Positions 1-7,696 of a DNA stretch of 13,195 nt are shown one piece after another (position 1 is the stretch's first letter; each line of letters opens with the position of its first letter). The DNA lies in contig PBTU01000091.1 in assembly GCA_002729295.1 (NCBI GenBank), forward strand, positions 6,796 to 19,990, written 5' to 3'. Made by a program: the position numbers and the translations under genes. The notes beneath the pieces are model-generated. The model did not search any database. It was given only the letters and a program-made list of their open reading frames with translations, and was not told the DNA's origin. Origin of the DNA: Verrucomicrobiales bacterium. Lineage in GTDB: Bacteria > Verrucomicrobiota > Verrucomicrobiia > Verrucomicrobiales > Akkermansiaceae.

Positions 1-17
1 GCAAAATCTTAATTCTC

Positions 18-1331
18 TCACCCTGAGATCACCTCGTAAACCACCGGCTGCCCGCTGCTTTGATCTTCCGAAAGCGAAATTGCCTTCTGAACCCGAGCAA
101 TGGCTTGCGCCGCGTCATCTTCGCTTCGCGCATGGACCTCACAAAGAGCCTCGCCCTCTTCGAGATTTTGCCCGAGTTCCACAAAGCCGCTGAGCCCAAC
201 GGCATAGTCAATGCCATCTTCGGCACGCATCCGTCCACCGCCCAACTCCACTACCGCCATTCCAAGCTCACGAGTATCGATTCGGTCCACGCAGCCATCG
301 GAGAGAGCAGGCACCTCTGCCCTCACTTTCGCAACGGGCAGATATTCCATCGGACGTGCCAGTAGGTCCCCTGGTCCACCGAGCCCTGACACCATTTTTT
401 CAAAAACCTCGGCGGCTTTCCCCGAATCGAGCGCTTTCTTCAATTGCGCCCGGGCTTCGTCTCGTTCCTTCGCTAATCCCCCGAGCATAAGAAGCTCCGC
501 AGAGAGACTCATCACCACCGAATCGAGGCGAGAACGAGTGTTCTCACCCCGGAGAAAACGCACCGCATCCAGCACCTCCAGAGCATTTCCAGCACTTGCA
601 GCCAAGGGTTCGTTCATGTCGGTAATCAAGGCGCTCGTTTTCACGCCCGCGCCATTGGCCACCCCGACGATACTCTCCGCGAGCGCCTTCGCTCCCTCAT
701 ATTCGCTCATGAAAGCACCACTTCCGGTTTTGACATCCATCACCAGCGCGTCCAAGCCAGCCGCCAACTTCTTCGAGAGAATCGACGCGGTAATCAGATC
801 GATGGATTCAACCGTGGCAGTCACATCCCGGGTGGCATAAAAGCGTTTATCCGCCGGAGCAAGATCACCTGTTTGCCCGATAATGGCGACACCACATTCC
901 TTCACCACCTCCAGAAACAGGGCATTGTTTGGTATCGTCTGATACCCAGGAATCGAGTCGAGCTTGTCCAAAGTCCCCCCGGTATGCCCCAACCCGCGCC
1001 CTGAAATCATTGGAACATACCCTCCGCAAGCAGCAATCAAGGGCCCCAGCATCAAAGAGACATTATCGCCGACCCCACCCGTGGAATGCTTATCGATCAC
1101 CGGTCCGTCTATAGCGGGCCATTCGAGAACCTCACCGGAATCTCTCATTCCCTCGGTCAGGGCAACCCGTTCATCGAGAGTCATCCCTTTAAAATACACT
1201 GCCATCGCGAAGGCCGCGATTTGGCCCTCGGAGATTGCGCCATTCCCGATTCCCTCAGAGAAGAAGGTAATTTCAGCTTTCGAGAGGCGCTCGCCGTCCC
1301 GCTTTTTGCGAATAATTTCCTGAGGGATCAT
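18..1331 (-). CDS. deoA: Thymidine phosphorylase
   Basis: This enzyme carries out reversible phosphorolysis of thymidine and deoxyuridine to the free base and 2-deoxyribose-1-phosphate in cytosolic pyrimidine salvage. The 437-residue product matches the family's usual length (about 430-440). Visible signatures are the phosphate-binding KHSTGGVGD at residues 81-89, SGRGLGHTGGTLDKLDSIPG at 110-129, ADKRFYATRD at 160-169 and the SILSKKLAAGLDALVMDVK block at 183-201. R168, S183 and K187 line up with E. coli DeoA R171, S186 and K190 at a constant offset of three. The resemblance to E. coli DeoA runs to the C-terminus, so thymidine phosphorylase is favoured over the broader pyrimidine-nucleoside phosphorylase, although motifs alone do not separate them completely. 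It starts with ATG and stops with TGA. No other deo gene is adjacent; the next gene upstream is divergent and unrelated. Nothing looks broken. Confidence 0.96.
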   Translation of the reverse strand: MIPQEIIRKKRDGERLSKAEITFFSEGIGNGAISEGQIAAFAMAVYFKGMTLDERVALTEGMRDSGEVLEWPAIDGPVIDKHSTGGVGDNVSLMLGPLIAACGGYVPMISGRGLGHTGGTLDKLDSIPGYQTIPNNALFLEVVKECGVAIIGQTGDLAPADKRFYATRDVTATVESIDLITASILSKKLAAGLDALVMDVKTGSGAFMSEYEGAKALAESIVGVANGAGVKTSALITDMNEPLAASAGNALEVLDAVRFLRGENTRSRLDSVVMSLSAELLMLGGLAKERDEARAQLKKALDSGKAAEVFEKMVSGLGGPGDLLARPMEYLPVAKVRAEVPALSDGCVDRIDTRELGMAVVELGGGRMRAEDGIDYAVGLSGFVELGQNLEEGEALCEVHARSEDDAAQAIARVQKAISLSEDQSSGQPVVYEVISG

Positions 1332-1537
1332 AACTTAATTTGGATGTGAATTCGGATTTTGCCCGTCAACTTGGGTGTCGTCGGCAATGGCGACTTGAAG
1401 ATTAGCAAGAATCGAACGACTGTATCAGCAGCGCTCAGCGCCATGCCTCAGATTGCTCGTTATGGGAAAAAGCTCAAACCCAAAGGTCTTTCCTCTTTAA
1501 CAAGCATTTGAAAAACCTAATCTTTGCTCACATTCAG
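1332..1537. other. Divergent intergenic region between deoA and the secreted LTD protein
   Basis: These roughly 200 bases lie between two divergent starts and should hold promoters for both genes, but I could not find a convincing -35/-10 pair. Neither gene has a clear Shine-Dalgarno sequence. On the plus strand a small open frame runs from a TTG at 1359 to a TGA at 1509-1511. It has about 50 codons and is rich in Lys/Arg, with the segment KISKNRTTVSAALSAMPQIA. I recognise no family in it; it could be a chance frame or a gene remnant. Confidence 0.4.
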
Positions 1538-4492
1538 ATGAAGAAAACCATCATCCTTCTCGCTCTCTTTACCTTGCCTGCCGCCGGTCAGGTCAAAATT
1601 ACCGAGGTCATGCCCAACAGTGGCCACACCAACACCGGCGCCAATGGTGATTGGTTTGAGATCACCAACACCGGAGCCTCGGCCGTAAATCTTGCCGGAT
1701 ACAGCTGGGATGACGACAGTGAGTTGGGCGGTGTGCAGATTTTTCCTAATTACAGTCTGGCCGCGGGCGAAAGTGCCATTGTTCTCGCCGAAAATGATGC
1801 TGACACCTTCCTCAACGAAATGTGGAATCTCACAGGAGTGAAAGTTTTCCTGAGAACCGAATTTTCCGATTTCCCGGGCCTCAGCGGAGGCGGAGACGGA
1901 GTTTACCTCTACAACAACCTCAATAGTCTAATCGATAACTTCACCTATGCTTCCGCAACATCAGGCACTAGCTTCGCTCGCTTCACCGACGGCACTGAGG
2001 TCCCCGGCAAACTCAGTTCCGACGGACAATTCGGAGCGACCACAAGTACCGGCGGAGATATTGCTTCCCCCGGATCAGCGCCCGTCCTTCCTCCAGCCTC
2101 TCCTCCCATTTTTATCGAACCTTTCAATGTGACTTGGATCAGCCAATCCAATATTTCGGGTGCTCCCTTCCAAATCTCTGCGCTCGATCCCAACCCCGGT
2201 GATTCGGTGACTCTGACGATCATCGACAAACCTAATTGGCTCACCATCACTGATCAGGGAGACGGCACCGCACTCATCTCCGGAACGCCCTCAGACACCG
2301 ACGAGGGCACGGCGACATTCGAAATTCAAGCGATTGATGATTCTGGAGAAACTGCGGGCGTGACCCAAATCTACTCTTTATCAGTTACCCCAGGAAATTG
2401 CCCCATCATTCTCAACGAATACAACGGAGTCGATCCAGGGAGCTATTTAAACGGGGGCGCGAAGGACGATCTCGATGGTGCGACCGATTCCAAACTCGGC
2501 CGCATTCAAGGAAATGGCGGAGCCTGGATGGAATTTATCGTCACCGGGGCAGGAACTGGAAATACCACCGTCGATATGCGTGGTTGGACTTTCACTATCA
2601 CGAGCGACGACCAAACGAGAATTCTTCACCTCTCTGACCACCTCTCGCTCGCGACCATTCCTGCTGGCACCATCCTCACCTTGACCGAAGATGCCACCAT
2701 CGCTGATACCGGTTTAAACCTTCTCTCTAATTTACATCTCCAAGGCTTTGGCTGGACCAACATCTGGATGCATGACCCCATCCTTATCGATCAGTCTGCC
2801 AGCACTCATCCGGATTCCCCAGCGATAGGCAGTCGTAACACCCGCGTCACCGTCACAGCATCCGACGACAGTGTCCTCTACGGACCAAGTGGCGAATCGG
2901 TGGGCACCAAAGACAACGACGACAATGGAACTCCAGACGAATTCATCGAATTGGGAGGACTCGACGTCTTCAAACTTGAAGAAGATCCCTTCAATACTGT
3001 AAATCCGATTAATGGAAACTACGACGATGGCTCAGCCTCAACATTTTCCCAACGTAACACCTGGGCATCCGAAGCTTCCACCCAAAGCCTGAATCATTAT
3101 CTATCGATAAATACCCCTCCGCTTTTCGGAACCCTTTCCTCGAGAAAATCTGTGCAGGGCAACTTCAATGAAGTCGTCACCCTTTCCGATCCCCGCGGAC
3201 AAAATTTGACCGTCACCGCGCTCACCATGCCCGAATTCCTCACCCTGACCGAATTGGCCGGGCAGATTAGCATTCAGAACAATCGCCCGCTTACCTTTGC
3301 CGACATCGGAAATTATGAAGTCACAATTCAGGCCGACAACGGGGGAGCTTCTCTGAATCTCAGCTACTTGGTTTTCAATCTCGAGGTGCTCAATCCCGCA
3401 CCAAGTGTCATCGTCAATGAATTAAATGCCGTCGACGATTTGGGCTTCCTCAATGGCGGAACCTTGGCCATTGATGATGATGGCGCTCCCGCCTCCTCCG
3501 ACTCCCACTTCGGGCGTGTCGCAGGAAACGGCCAAGACTGGTTTGAACTTGTGGTTGTCGGCGACGGAGGACCCGGATCGACCAGCCTCACTGGGTGGGA
3601 GATTGCCGTGGGCACCTCCGATCCCGGTGGAATTTTCACCGCCCGCACGACCATCGAACTTTCCGATGCCGCGACCTGGGATAATGTCGCAAACGGAACC
3701 ATCCTGACTTTCATCGACACTGATACTGCCAGTGGAGGACTTGATACCGAAATCAATCGTGTCAATAAGCTCACCGCAAGCGGTTACGCCTGGAGCAACA
3801 TTTTCCTCGGATCTTCTGTAGTCAGCGGCACGGAGTTGACCTCTCTCGACCTCAATTCCAACAATACCCAGATCGTGATCACCAACGCGTCGGGAACGAA
3901 AATCTTCGGAGCCGCTGGTGAGGGAATCGCCCCTGACAGCGGCGTGAGTAGTAAGGAGATCTTCGAACTTGAGAATGATCCCTCACCTCTAGTGAGCTCA
4001 CTCGACGACTCCTCCGCAACCGTCAATGGATACGACGACGGTTCCAGCAGTTCGACTTTCGGCTCGCCCAACCTCTTCACTCCTGCCGGACAGGCCGTCG
4101 AACGCGCCCAGGACTTCACTAGTTATATCCTCACGCCCTTTGCTTTCTGGCTCATTGAGCAAGGGATTCCCGCAGCTGATCCCGCGAGCGACGATGATGG
4201 GGATGACGCTACCAATCTCGAGGAATACCTCTTCGGCGGAGATCCCACCGACCGCAGCAGCTCACCAATCGTCATTCTGGATCTAATCACCGGCTCTACG
4301 ACCTACGACATCCGCAACGACGATCAAAATTATAGTCCGGTAGGACAACGAAGCACCGATCTCACCAACTGGACTTCGGCGGATCTCACCATCAGCGATG
4401 CCGCCTCACCACTGGGGTCCCCTTACACGCGACGGAGTTTCACCTTCGATGGACCTGAACCACGGATGTTCTTTCGGGTCTATCAACCGTAA
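1538..4492 (+). CDS. Secreted modular protein with lamin-tail (LTD) and Ig-like domains
   Basis: The product is a large exported protein of unknown function. The frame opens at a TTG at 1508, but the ATG at 1538 is preferred because it begins directly with a signal peptide (MKKTIILLALFTLPAAG, cleavage expected before Q18), giving 984 residues. Order of parts: an LTD domain at about 18-150 (ITEVMPN, DWFEITNTG, NLAGYSW); a putative Ig/cadherin-like domain at about 186-285 (PNWLTI, LISGTPSDTDEG); a ~220-residue module at 289-508; a second Ig-like domain at about 524-621; a second copy of the module at 622-847; a DDDGDDATNLEEY segment near 880-905 that resembles a Ca-binding loop; and a C-terminal region with STDLTNWT ending in FFRVYQP. 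Each module opens with a divergent LTD-like core (ILNEYN/IVNELN, then W-x-E and GW). LTD domains are known from nuclear lamins and many bacterial secreted proteins. A surface or matrix role is inference. No catalytic domain is visible, and no ribosome binding site is clear. Confidence 0.85.
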   Translation: MKKTIILLALFTLPAAGQVKITEVMPNSGHTNTGANGDWFEITNTGASAVNLAGYSWDDDSELGGVQIFPNYSLAAGESAIVLAENDADTFLNEMWNLTGVKVFLRTEFSDFPGLSGGGDGVYLYNNLNSLIDNFTYASATSGTSFARFTDGTEVPGKLSSDGQFGATTSTGGDIASPGSAPVLPPASPPIFIEPFNVTWISQSNISGAPFQISALDPNPGDSVTLTIIDKPNWLTITDQGDGTALISGTPSDTDEGTATFEIQAIDDSGETAGVTQIYSLSVTPGNCPIILNEYNGVDPGSYLNGGAKDDLDGATDSKLGRIQGNGGAWMEFIVTGAGTGNTTVDMRGWTFTITSDDQTRILHLSDHLSLATIPAGTILTLTEDATIADTGLNLLSNLHLQGFGWTNIWMHDPILIDQSASTHPDSPAIGSRNTRVTVTASDDSVLYGPSGESVGTKDNDDNGTPDEFIELGGLDVFKLEEDPFNTVNPINGNYDDGSASTFSQRNTWASEASTQSLNHYLSINTPPLFGTLSSRKSVQGNFNEVVTLSDPRGQNLTVTALTMPEFLTLTELAGQISIQNNRPLTFADIGNYEVTIQADNGGASLNLSYLVFNLEVLNPAPSVIVNELNAVDDLGFLNGGTLAIDDDGAPASSDSHFGRVAGNGQDWFELVVVGDGGPGSTSLTGWEIAVGTSDPGGIFTARTTIELSDAATWDNVANGTILTFIDTDTASGGLDTEINRVNKLTASGYAWSNIFLGSSVVSGTELTSLDLNSNNTQIVITNASGTKIFGAAGEGIAPDSGVSSKEIFELENDPSPLVSSLDDSSATVNGYDDGSSSSTFGSPNLFTPAGQAVERAQDFTSYILTPFAFWLIEQGIPAADPASDDDGDDATNLEEYLFGGDPTDRSSSPIVILDLITGSTTYDIRNDDQNYSPVGQRSTDLTNWTSADLTISDAASPLGSPYTRRSFTFDGPEPRMFFRVYQP

Positions 4493-4496
4493 GGTA

Positions 4497-5489
4497 TCAA
4501 AGCCCCCGCTTCTTCTTTTCAGCGTCCACCCACTCTCGGTCGGAGCTGGAGAGGCGGCTTTCTTGCGTTTGGATTTTCCCGCCATTCGGCTCTATTAACG
4601 TCAGCTTCCCCTCGGAATAACGAGCGAGGCGCGCAAAAATGACCTGGTCATTCCGCCCCTTCCAGGAGCGATAACCTTTGGCTGCCATTTTCCTACGCCA
4701 AACTTTCTGATTATGAGTAATAGTCAGCGTGGCATCTTTCATCTCCCGCCAGTAGCTGGACTTATGGCCCTTTTTGTAGCCGCGATAACGGTCATAGACC
4801 GATCCATTCGGCTTCAAAACGATGACTGTAGGAAAACCGAGGACTGAATACTTCTTCTTTAACTTAGCGACATACTTCCTCTTCCGGGTGGTTAAATCTC
4901 CCACGTTTCCACGATCTCCAGCGCCACCGGAAATATCAATCTTCAACCTGATAACATTAATCTTGGCCCATTTCATAAAGTCATTCGTTCCAAAAACCTC
5001 TCGATTCAAGGTCTTACAAATCGGGCTCGGTGTAGCCCCTTCATTGGTAAACCACATCACGATTGGCTTACCCGTGCGCATCGACTCACGGCGGGCATTG
5101 GTATAGCTGTTCTCCCAGCTTCCCCCTCGCCTCTGCGGCTCTAAAAAGGGCTTATCAAAAGCAATGTCGGCATTGGGATCATCCATCGAGGACCAAACAA
5201 TACTGCTATCTGACGGCAACTTAAGACCACCAACCGTTGCGTTGTCCCCCACCGCACTGGGGAGAAATCCCACTTCCTCTGGAGCCATTCCAATTTGTGC
5301 TCCTTCCGAACTTCTCTTTGCCATCTCCTTCTTGGCCTTCAATTGAGCCACTGCGCCCACGGCTCCTTGCGTTCCGAACAAGCCACCCTGATTAGACGCC
5401 TTTGGCTTGATCACCCGGGGTTTCAGCAGTTCCCCACACGACACAAACAAGACGCTCGACCCAAATAACAATACTCGCCCAACACTCAT
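4497..5489 (-). CDS. Lipoprotein with thioredoxin-like fold and C-terminal SHD1 domain
   Basis: This is a predicted lipoprotein of 330 residues. A short hydrophobic N-terminus ends in LFVSC with the candidate lipidated Cys at 18; the box is imperfect because -3 is Phe. A low-complexity linker covers about 30-110. A thioredoxin-like domain follows at about 125-245: GKPIVMWFT at 140-148, a SPIC motif at 155-158 where a redox CxxC would sit, REVF at 163-166, and the cis-proline loop GFPT at 218-221. The C-terminus (about 273-328, YRSWKGRN, LIEPNGGKIQ, LSSSDREW) resembles an SHD1 domain, a small beta module common in planctomycete and verrucomicrobial envelope proteins. Only one Cys of the redox pair is present, so disulfide exchange is unlikely unless it works through a mixed disulfide; a binding role is possible. 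It is convergent with the LTD gene, 4 bases apart. Start is ATG at 5489 with weak or no Shine-Dalgarno. The substrate is unknown. Confidence 0.82.
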   Translation of the reverse strand: MSVGRVLLFGSSVLFVSCGELLKPRVIKPKASNQGGLFGTQGAVGAVAQLKAKKEMAKRSSEGAQIGMAPEEVGFLPSAVGDNATVGGLKLPSDSSIVWSSMDDPNADIAFDKPFLEPQRRGGSWENSYTNARRESMRTGKPIVMWFTNEGATPSPICKTLNREVFGTNDFMKWAKINVIRLKIDISGGAGDRGNVGDLTTRKRKYVAKLKKKYSVLGFPTVIVLKPNGSVYDRYRGYKKGHKSSYWREMKDATLTITHNQKVWRRKMAAKGYRSWKGRNDQVIFARLARYSEGKLTLIEPNGGKIQTQESRLSSSDREWVDAEKKKRGL

Positions 5490-5531
5490 CTAGAAAATTC
5501 TATCACTTCAAAAGCGAGACGAGAAGGGAGC

Positions 5532-5559
5532 ATTATCTAAGAAAACAAAACCCTCTCAA
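5532..5559 (-). promoter_or_regulatory. Candidate sigma70-type promoter for the thioredoxin-SHD1 lipoprotein
   Basis: Read on the minus strand, TTGAGA (5559-5554) and GATAAT (5537-5532) each match the consensus at five of six positions and are separated by 16 bases. Transcription would start near 5525, giving a leader of roughly 35 bases before the ATG at 5489. This suggests the lipoprotein gene is transcribed independently of folD upstream. It is called by eye only. Confidence 0.5.
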
Positions 5560-5590
5560 GAAACCAGCAAAAGGACGCTCCATCTGAAAC

Positions 5591-5627
5591 GGGAACAAGA
5601 GCCTGCCCTTCCCTACAAGCGGTTCCC
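5591..5627. repeat. Inverted repeat in the gap between folD and the lipoprotein gene
   Basis: GGGAAC at 5591-5596 is mirrored exactly by GTTCCC at 5622-5627, with a 25-base loop. The stem is short and the loop long. On the folD-coding strand no run of T follows the stem; the only T run (5632-5636) lies on the plus strand, where no gene ends nearby. It may be chance, or a weak processing or regulatory element after folD. Confidence 0.2.
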
Positions 5628-5675
5628 AGGATTTTTGAACGTCAGAATGAGAGTCGTCTGCAAAGCGAAGGTAAA

Positions 5676-6551
5676 CTAAGCCCTTACGCATCTCGCAGCC
5701 TTGATCGTGTTTTTCATCAGGAGAGCGATGGTCATGGGTCCAACACCACCGGGAACTGGCGTGATTGCGGAACATTTGGGAGCCACGCTGGTGTAGTCCA
5801 CATCGCCGCAGAGCCGGTATCCTTTTTTGGCTTCGGCATCATCGACGCGGTTAATCCCCACATCGATCACCACCGCTCCTTCTTTAACATAGTCATCCGT
5901 AATGAACTCGGGACGCCCCACCGCGGCTACGACAATGTCTGCCTGGCGACAAATCCCGGGCAAATCTTTGGATCGGGAATGGGCAACGGTGACCGTCGCA
6001 TCACTTCCACGGGCCATTAAAAGAAGCGCCATTGGTTTTCCGACAATCATGCTCCGACCTACCACGACTGCATTAGCTCCGGACGTTTTTATTCCCGCTG
6101 ATCGGAGTAATTCCATACAACCAGCCGGTGTGCAGGGAACAAATCCCGTGGGGTCTTCCAGAGCGAGTTTGGCCACATTCTCAGGGTGAAATCCATCAAC
6201 ATCTTTGGCTGGATTGATTGCCCTGACAATGGCCTCCTCATCGATCTGCGGTGGCGGAGGAGATTGCACTAAAATCCCGTGAATCCTTGGATTCTCATTC
6301 AGGTTTTTTACGGTTTCCAATACCTCCTCTTGAGTCGCCTCTCTCGATAAAACTATTTTTTCTGAATGGATTCCCAATTCACCACATTTTCTGACCTTAG
6401 AATTTACATAGACCTTGGAAGCCGGATCTTCTCCGACCAATACGACTGCCAAGCCGGGAGTAATGCCCTGACTTTTTAATTCGGTGATTTCCTCAGCGCA
6501 TTTCTCGAGAACATCTGCCGCTACTTTCTTACCATTAATGATCGTTGCCAT
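5676..6551 (-). CDS. folD: Bifunctional methylenetetrahydrofolate dehydrogenase / methenyltetrahydrofolate cyclohydrolase
   Basis: FolD interconverts 5,10-methylene-, 5,10-methenyl- and 10-formyl-tetrahydrofolate in the cytosol, using NADP(H), and supplies one-carbon units for purine and formyl-Met synthesis. The 291-residue product has the usual length. Visible signatures are PGLAVVLVGEDPASKVYVNSK at about 32-52 with the catalytic Lys at K52 (equivalent to E. coli K54), an ILVQSPPPP variant of the usual ILVQLPLP, the KDVDGFHPENV loop, the PCTPAG segment, VVVGRSMIVGKPMALLL of the dinucleotide-binding fold, and ITPVPGGVGPMTIALL near the C-terminus. All expected catalytic residues appear intact. 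The ATG at 6551 lies inside the end of the acyltransferase gene (17-base overlap), so the two are probably cotranscribed and translationally coupled. No Shine-Dalgarno is visible before the ATG. Confidence 0.97.
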   Translation of the reverse strand: MATIINGKKVAADVLEKCAEEITELKSQGITPGLAVVLVGEDPASKVYVNSKVRKCGELGIHSEKIVLSREATQEEVLETVKNLNENPRIHGILVQSPPPPQIDEEAIVRAINPAKDVDGFHPENVAKLALEDPTGFVPCTPAGCMELLRSAGIKTSGANAVVVGRSMIVGKPMALLLMARGSDATVTVAHSRSKDLPGICRQADIVVAAVGRPEFITDDYVKEGAVVIDVGINRVDDAEAKKGYRLCGDVDYTSVAPKCSAITPVPGGVGPMTIALLMKNTIKAARCVRA

Positions 6552-7158
6552 GGTTTTCTAAAAGATCGCCAATTCCAACCCGAAGGGAAGCTTCAAGATC
6601 GGCTCGTTGAGATTCAAACTCCTCCTCATTCAATTTCCGTGGAATCTCCAAGGGATCACCCAGAGTAAGAATTACTTTACTAAATGGCTTGGGTATTCGG
6701 AAGCGATCCCAGGTCTTTAACTTCCAGCACGATTGATAGTCGATATACATCGGCTGCACCAACATCCCGGTTGTTTGCGCGATTTTGACAACTCCGGGCT
6801 GAAGTTCGTATCTGGGGCCACGTGGACCGTCCGGGGTGAACACCAGATCGTTACCCGCTTTGGCAGCCCGCCTGAGGCCTATCAAGGCTACCGCGGCCCG
6901 CCGACTACTGGACCCATGAACAGCTCCCACTCTAAAAACACTCACCGCAGATGCCAATAAAGCGCCATCTTTGCTGGCACTGGTTAGCACGACACACTTT
7001 CGCTTGGGGAACATTTTCCGCCAAAGGTAGGGAGAAACTCCAATTTGGTTGTGCCAAAGCACAAAGATCACGGGATTCGGCCATTCGTTGATTTTGCGGA
7101 CCTCACCTCTAAACTCCTTCCTCAAACTCATCCCCAGGAGGCGCAGAACCCAGCCCAA
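6535..7158 (-). CDS. Lysophospholipid acyltransferase family protein (DUF374 type)
   Basis: This is a predicted membrane-associated acyltransferase of the DUF374 branch of the lysophospholipid acyltransferase superfamily, acting on a lipid or lipid-A-like acceptor that cannot be named from sequence. Visible blocks are VLWHN at 33-37 with the candidate catalytic His at 36, SKDG at 62-65 with D64, GSSSRR at 82-87, FTPDGPRGPR at 107-116 and LKTWDRFRIPKPF at 147-159, the last two being hallmarks of DUF374. The 207 residues are a little short for the family. The start given is a TTG. The frame stays open upstream to 7311, and the residues just before the TTG (KTVWAGRLL) look like genuine family N-terminus, but no ATG, GTG or TTG occurs there. 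The true start may therefore lie further upstream at a rarer codon. The gene overlaps folD by 17 bases. Confidence 0.88.
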   Translation of the reverse strand: MGWVLRLLGMSLRKEFRGEVRKINEWPNPVIFVLWHNQIGVSPYLWRKMFPKRKCVVLTSASKDGALLASAVSVFRVGAVHGSSSRRAAVALIGLRRAAKAGNDLVFTPDGPRGPRYELQPGVVKIAQTTGMLVQPMYIDYQSCWKLKTWDRFRIPKPFSKVILTLGDPLEIPRKLNEEEFESQRADLEASLRVGIGDLLENHGNDH

Positions 7159-7269
7159 GAGACGTCCCGCCCAAACGGTTTTTAAGGAAGATCTGATCTC
7201 GCTGTCGATGCCTCTATTGAAGCTACCGCAAAAAGGACTGACAAGCCCGACCTTGACTAAAAAAGAACA

Positions 7270-7299
7270 CTGGCACAGATGGCTGGTCGAATCTAAAAT
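7270..7299 (+). promoter_or_regulatory. Weak candidate promoter for the Fe-S carrier cluster
   Basis: CTGGCA at 7270-7275 (four of six consensus bases) and TAAAAT at 7294-7299 (five of six) are 18 bases apart and point toward the ATG at 7314. Transcription would start near 7306, leaving a leader of only about eight bases. This agrees with the absence of a Shine-Dalgarno sequence and would make the message nearly leaderless. The -35 match is poor. Confidence 0.25.
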
Positions 7300-7313
7300 A
7301 ACGCCCAGAACTT

Positions 7314-7694
7314 ATGATCACGGTAACTGAAAAAGCGGCTGAGGAACTCAAGCTACTCCTTGCCACCAAAAATGCTCCAGAAGGCAGCGGCCTGCGCCTT
7401 GGTGTCGAACGGGGCGGATGCGCCGGCCTGGCCTACACCATGCGCATTGCCAATCCTGAAGATGGCGACGAAATCATCGACCTCTCCGAAACCCGCTTCA
7501 TTGTAGCGCAAGATTCCCTTGACGTCCTGGAGGGATGCACCGTCGATTTTGCCGATGAGCTCTCCGATCGCGGCTTCAAGATCCTCAATCCCAACGCCGC
7601 ACGTTCCTGCGGATGCGGCACCTCGTTCGAGCCTGCCGAAGAAGGCAAAAAACCTGAATACGACCCCGCCATCGACGGCACCAAGTGCAGGTAG
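7314..7694 (+). CDS. A-type iron-sulfur cluster assembly carrier (HesB/IscA/ErpA family)
   Basis: A-type carriers bind Fe-S clusters or iron in the cytosol and pass them to apo-enzymes. The 126-residue product has the family's three conserved cysteines: C36 in RGGCAGLAY and the C99-G-C101 pair in SCGCGTSF. The preceding FKILNPNAA is also typical. The usual GGCSG is GGCAG here. Beyond the core (about 1-108) is an acidic/lysine tail with an extra Cys at 125. IscA, ErpA, SufA and the stand-alone HesB forms cannot be told apart from these motifs, and no isc or suf genes lie nearby, so no symbol is given. The ATG at 7314 has no Shine-Dalgarno. The stop TAG at 7692 is two bases before the ATG of the next gene, which suggests an operon with it. 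Confidence 0.92.
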   Translation: MITVTEKAAEELKLLLATKNAPEGSGLRLGVERGGCAGLAYTMRIANPEDGDEIIDLSETRFIVAQDSLDVLEGCTVDFADELSDRGFKILNPNAARSCGCGTSFEPAEEGKKPEYDPAIDGTKCR

Positions 7695-7696
7695 GG

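Noticed and set aside
155..165. Left-end sequence as a separate gene start before deoA's stop
   Set aside because: Only 17 bases precede the deoA stop; nothing can be supported there, and frames further in are antisense to deoA.
211..840. Long plus-strand open frame opposite deoA
   Set aside because: It is antisense to an intact, motif-complete deoA, has a low-complexity Ser/Arg/Pro composition and no family resemblance; it is a shadow of the real gene.
1538..4492. The LTD protein as a secreted nuclease or CotH-type spore protein
   Set aside because: LTD domains often accompany such enzymes, but no nuclease, kinase-like or other catalytic motif was visible in the remaining sequence.
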